Shown: piece by piece, positions 15,101 to 17,200 of the stretch
Numbering within the stretch: position 1 is the first letter of the stretch
Layout: every line of letters starts with the position of its first letter
Origin: CAVPGH01 sp046726955
GTDB taxonomy: Bacteria; Acidobacteriota; Vicinamibacteria; Fen-336
Direction: 5' to 3'
DNA length: 17,200 nucleotides
Assembly (NCBI GenBank): GCA_046726955.1
Contig: JBKPBQ010000584.1
Location: 1-17,200 of the forward strand
The notes under the pieces: model-generated
What the model was told of the DNA's origin: nothing
Database searches by the model: none
The model's input: the letters and a program-made list of their open reading frames with translations, nothing else
Program-made: the position numbers and the translations under genes

Positions 15101-16854
15101 TCCGGCCGATCGACCAGACCGACGTCTTCTACGTCGTCGACCCGTCGTTCTTCCTGCTCGGGACCGAGTTCTTCCCGCACGGGACGCCGCTCCAGAACTT
15201 CGTGACGAACGAGGGCGACGACCTCATCCCGACCTACAGCATGAACCTCAAGCTCCTCCTCCCCGACATCCCTGCGGGCAACGTCGTGACGCTCACGGGC
15301 GACGAAGCGCGCCACAAGCAGATCATGTACAACCCCGCATACCAGGGCACGCACGTTCCGCGCATCCTCGCCGGCCTCGCTCCGCTGCCGTTCACGACGC
15401 CGTACGCGCAGCCGCCGTTCCTCATCAACCCCGCGCAGTGGTGGTCGCTGGCCGCGCTCTGCCCGGTGAACCTCACGATCACCGACCCGCAGGGCCGGCG
15501 ACTCGGCTTCGACCCCGCCACTGGCGGGACGTTCCAGGAGATCCCGAACGCGTTCTACGCCGCGCCCAATTCGCCCGACGGGCAGTTCCTCGTGCTCTCG
15601 GACCCGCTGCCCGGCACCTACCAGGTCACGGCCACGGGCTTCGACTCCGACTCGTTCTCGCTCATGCTCTCGCAGATCACGCGAGCCGGCGCCTTCCGGC
15701 GTTGGACGACCGGCGGAAACACCGTGCCCGGCCAGAGCGACACCTTCACCGTGCAGATCGACACGACGCTTCCCGCGGCCCAGCATGCGCCGGTGGCGAA
15801 CGCCGGCCCCGACCAGACGGTGAACGCCGGTCCGGACTGCAAGGCTTCGGTGACGCTCGACGCGTCGCTCTCCCACGACGAGGACGGCGAGGACCTGACC
15901 TACATCTGGACCGGTCCGTTCGGCGCCACCGCCGGGTCTCGCGTCACCGTCAACCTTCCCGTCGGCGTCCACAACATCACGCTCCTCGTCCAGGACGGCC
16001 AGCACACGGACGCGAGAGACACCCTGACGGTCACCGTCGTCGACCACAACCCGCCGGTGATCCGGAAGATCGAGGCGGAGCCGGACGTGATCCCCGCCCA
16101 CGAGCACGCGATGCGCGAGGTCGAGGTCGAGGTAGACGCGGGCGGAGGCTGCGGCGGCTCCGTGACCTGCCGCATCACGGGCGTCACCGCGGACGAGGAA
16201 ATCTCCAGCTCGGACTGGAAGATCACGGGCCCGCTCACGGTCAAGCTGCGGGCCGAGCGCGACCCGCGCGGCGACGGCCGCACGTACCGCATCAACGTGG
16301 AGTGCCGCGACGCCGCGGGGAACACGGCCTCGAAGATGCTCAAGGTCTTCGTTCCGCCCCCCGGTCGGATGAACGGCGAGGGACGGCTGGAGACCGGGCA
16401 CAAGCGCTTCGACTACGACCTCGACGTCAGGGAGGACGCGGACGGCGACGACCGGGGCGAGCTCGAGGTCCGGATCCGCAAGCTCGACGACGACGACCAT
16501 CACGGGGACCACGACGACGACGACCACGGCGACGACGACCACGGCGACGACGACGACCATGACGACGACCACTGCGAGGGTCGCTTGGAGGCCACGACCT
16601 TCGACGACATCAGCTTCCGTGACGACGGCGACATCGATCCCGGCCAGCCGAAGGCGATCGTGGACACCGTGAGCATGAGCGGCAGGGGCAAGTGGAACGG
16701 CCACTCCGGCTACACCTTCGAGGCCGGAGCGACGGATGCCGGCGAGCCGGGCCCCGGCCGCGACCGCTTCCGCATCACGATCAAGGACAGCCACGGCAAG
16801 GTCGTGGCCAAGGTGGACGGGAAGATCGTCAAGGGCAACAACCAGGCGCGTTAG
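12172..16854 (+). CDS. Secreted modular LCAT-like alpha/beta-hydrolase with NBR1-like, CARDB and PKD-like domains
   Basis: This 1560-residue protein begins with a signal peptide (1-27, cut at ASA-QTC). Next come an NBR1-type Ig-like domain (about 30-170), three CARDB repeats (about 180-288, 291-400, 403-512; period 111-112) and a beta-rich linker. The hydrolase (about 665-1090) looks like the lecithin:cholesterol acyltransferase family: VIVIPGILGTMP, then PMPYDWRRS, the nucleophile elbow VVHSMGGL (Ser760), a lid-like TSTPHRGF, GDDLIPTYS (Asp1016) and RHKQIM (His1048). A beta domain (about 1105-1190), a PKD-like domain (1207-1291), an Ig-like domain (to about 1395) and a post-COAP-like end follow, the last carrying an Asp/His tract at 1439-1467. 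It probably acts as a lipase, acyltransferase or esterase outside the cell. I see no LPxTG or membrane anchor. Start: AGGAG five bases before ATG. Confidence 0.85.
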   Translation: MPVNTVPRVFLAILAASSILVSRPASAQTCPGHDDRAQNFRLQGPGSLVPGVPARVVVSVDNPGPNAWRGEGNSPHPYRLGVGGPLDPGSDVRWSAFDCGGYSNGTKDQRSYICPGPGQQVAEVAPGGTAQFGFNITAPTGSTGQVAFRVRMVYDSGTECDGWFELQHTALFPIQQPTLLPDLVVDGIDFSSPPTGGLPTNATARLRNGGQAASGPFNVRWLVDGVQVAAGGHDSLDPGQTSTGNVHFTWTPPTSGVHTLRFEADFDLHVAETNDGNNGAEVTVDLGSGPLPDLVAQAIEFSTTPVGGQPTNAHAVLRNDGQAASGPFNVRWLVDGIQVAAGGHTSLDPGQTSTGNVNFTWTPPASGVHTLRFEADFDLHVAESDEGNNGTEATVDLGGGPQLADLVVDSIDFSPPPSAGQTTQATAHLRNAGGTASGSFAVRWTVDGNEMATSSSGSLDPNQTGTVTFAWSPTADGIHTVGAEADSLGQVPESSESNNSRQVTVTVGAAPQPELRIEVVDNTGAVVASGTTLTLNWEGWPTPNGLTVRVILTCPAGGALGCRGFPLQIVENAGTSAARFYMEGLPAAACAIDGPGTSSPTSFSFQKLTWRCHDGSSLGMVLAPGETRVLTFGLMVQPSDQGSLALAATWRDASGSHALSVPRASIHPVIVIPGILGTMPPSAIIGQLDPVLGVYTPLLYQLQKMGYVDGETLQPMPYDWRRSNHESAGVLKDTLVSVLASVAGVPYLDQDGKVDLVVHSMGGLITRVYVQNQAVDAAGNPIPYGHEIRKVVFTSTPHRGFPEDYRNYEGLSWEMFLYDNPVPLTAMDNVFWPAFVEKRWRKRHFPIVEFLPFPPGHPFAGKVMCLYSPNDCSGFFSPTLKQRMMHDAIGGTDSMREMLPTQDADLFWPYLCPSGVGGVCGLPHYPFGRQANPLLEGATSLNATVLDLAKNLDPVPGRLDPVQGAKNIYVVFGKDPVRPIDQTDVFYVVDPSFFLLGTEFFPHGTPLQNFVTNEGDDLIPTYSMNLKLLLPDIPAGNVVTLTGDEARHKQIMYNPAYQGTHVPRILAGLAPLPFTTPYAQPPFLINPAQWWSLAALCPVNLTITDPQGRRLGFDPATGGTFQEIPNAFYAAPNSPDGQFLVLSDPLPGTYQVTATGFDSDSFSLMLSQITRAGAFRRWTTGGNTVPGQSDTFTVQIDTTLPAAQHAPVANAGPDQTVNAGPDCKASVTLDASLSHDEDGEDLTYIWTGPFGATAGSRVTVNLPVGVHNITLLVQDGQHTDARDTLTVTVVDHNPPVIRKIEAEPDVIPAHEHAMREVEVEVDAGGGCGGSVTCRITGVTADEEISSSDWKITGPLTVKLRAERDPRGDGRTYRINVECRDAAGNTASKMLKVFVPPPGRMNGEGRLETGHKRFDYDLDVREDADGDDRGELEVRIRKLDDDDHHGDHDDDDHGDDDHGDDDDHDDDHCEGRLEATTFDDISFRDDGDIDPGQPKAIVDTVSMSGRGKWNGHSGYTFEAGATDAGEPGPGRDRFRITIKDSHGKVVAKVDGKIVKGNNQAR
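12799..12987 (+). repeat. Tandem CARDB coding repeat, copy 1
   Basis: These 189 bases (residues 210-272) recur 333 bases downstream at 13132-13320. By my hand count the two copies differ at 18 bases and only 4 of 63 residues (V/I, D/T, H/N, T/A); most changes are at third positions. This is a recent in-frame duplication of one CARDB module, or copies kept alike by gene conversion. The third CARDB module, from about 13378, is much more diverged. Confidence 0.9.
13132..13320 (+). repeat. Tandem CARDB coding repeat, copy 2
   Basis: Second copy of the 189-base block, residues 321-383 of the same protein. It keeps the frame exactly (offset 333 bases, 111 residues), so both modules remain whole. 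CARDB modules are cell-adhesion-like beta sandwiches found in archaeal and bacterial surface proteins. Confidence 0.9.
16486..16572 (+). repeat. GAC/CAC triplet tract coding an Asp/His-rich stretch
   Basis: Twenty-nine codons (residues 1439-1467) encode 19 Asp, 7 His and 3 Gly, followed by a Cys at 1468. Asp is always GAC and His is CAC or CAT, so the DNA is a near-microsatellite prone to slippage. The tract interrupts a beta-rich C-terminal domain between VRIRKL and CEGRLEATTF. The composition suggests divalent metal binding (calcium, zinc or nickel), which is inference. Confidence 0.85.
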
Positions 16855-16868
16855 GCGCCGACGGGCGG

Positions 16869-16893
16869 CCGGTCGCGGCTAGCGCGCGGCCGG
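16869..16893 (+). terminator. Hairpin between the convergent hydrolase and symporter genes
   Basis: CCGGTCGCG (16869-16877) pairs with CGCGGCCGG (16885-16893) as a 9-base stem with one G-U pair around a 7-base loop. It lies 15 bases past the hydrolase stop. The symporter's stop codon is inside the loop. As plus-strand RNA the stem is continuous; as minus-strand RNA it has one C-A mismatch. Only a short T-containing stretch follows (CTGCTTTGCT), so intrinsic termination is plausible but unproven. Confidence 0.45.
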
Positions 16894-17200
16894 TGGCTGC
16901 TTTGCTGCGGCCGTGATCACGAGCCCGGTCACGAAGACGGTCACGGCGCCCACCACGTTGTACCAGAGGAAGGCCACGTTCGTGTAGACGGAGACGAGCG
17001 CAACCGTGGCCATGCCTGCGATGAGCCCGTAGAAGGCCCCGCGCGCCGTGGCCTTCGGCGTCAGGATGGCGAGGCCGAAGACGCCGAGGATCGAGCCGTA
17101 GAAGTACGACCCGAAGCGGTTCACGACCTCGATCGCGGAGCCGAGCCGCCCCGCCTGCAGGGCCACGACGCACGCGAAGACGCCCCAGACCGCGGTGAAG
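16879..17200 (-). CDS. Sodium:solute symporter (SSS family), C-terminal fragment
   Basis: The frame is open to the right edge of the window, so only the last 106 or so residues of a membrane transporter are seen. The readable start is FTAVWGVFACVVALQ, followed by NRFGSYFYGSILGVFGLAI, a block typical of SSS (SLC5-like) transporters just before the late helices. Three membrane segments are visible: the edge helix, FYGSILGVFGLAILT, GAFYGLIAGMATVALVSVY, and WYNVVGAVTVFVTGLVI near the end, after which a short tail (AAAKQPPAAR) stops at TAG. SSS proteins use a sodium gradient to import sugars, amino acids, carboxylates or similar; the substrate cannot be read from this end. It converges on the hydrolase gene with 24 bases between stops. 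Confidence 0.8.
   Translation of the reverse strand, partial: FTAVWGVFACVVALQAGRLGSAIEVVNRFGSYFYGSILGVFGLAILTPKATARGAFYGLIAGMATVALVSVYTNVAFLWYNVVGAVTVFVTGLVITAAAKQPPAAR

Noticed and set aside
12037..16794. A 1585-codon open frame on the minus strand
   Set aside because: It mirrors almost the whole secreted hydrolase gene, lacks any known motif and even turns the Asp tract into a Val-rich run. It is a codon-bias artefact.

Overview
The window is a very GC-rich bacterial chromosome segment with tight gene packing and a strong G/C third-position bias. It carries bacillithiol synthesis genes, a paired set of M16 peptidases, a LytS/LytR-type two-component pair and a large secreted protein with CARDB repeats. 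By inference this points to a high-GC Gram-negative-type lineage such as Acidobacteriota; nothing here fixes the phylum. No stretch over 300 bases lacks a gene. The longest gap is 166 bases (12006-12171). I see no tRNA, rRNA, CRISPR array, insertion sequence or phage gene.

Region 1 (1-2882, +) is a bacillithiol operon in the order bshC (5' end cut by the window), bshA, bshB. Each junction is a 4-base overlap (ATGA, then GTGA). BshA makes GlcNAc-malate, BshB deacetylates it and BshC adds cysteine, so all three steps are present.

Region 2 (2824-7194) is DNA repair plus one small gene. A minus-strand ACT-domain protein (2824-3333) converges on bshB with a 59-base overlap and is divergent from ada. 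Ada (3415-4503) is the full methyltransferase/regulator with both acceptor cysteines. After a strong hairpin comes ligD (4588-7194), a complete PE-LIG-POL non-homologous end-joining enzyme. No ku gene is in view.

Region 3 (7303-10093, +) encodes two exported M16 zinc-peptidase-family proteins in tandem. The first has the HxxEH zinc site. The second has lost it but keeps the C-terminal Arg/Tyr pair, so the two probably form one active heterodimer.

Region 4 (10171-12005, +) is a membrane histidine kinase of the LytS/His_kinase type overlapping a LytTR response regulator by 4 bases.

Region 5 (12172-16854, +) is a 1560-residue secreted modular protein: NBR1-like Ig domain, three CARDB repeats, an LCAT-like alpha/beta-hydrolase with a visible Ser-Asp-His triad, a PKD-like domain, and a C-terminal beta domain interrupted by an Asp/His tract. 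It has its own credible promoter and Shine-Dalgarno site. Converging on it from the right edge is the C-terminus of a sodium:solute symporter (16879-17200, -), with a hairpin between the two.

I do not see a clearly new multi-gene system. The most unusual items are the modular LCAT-like enzyme with its young internal duplication and Asp/His tract, the split M16 pair, and the clustering of bacillithiol synthesis with alkylation repair.
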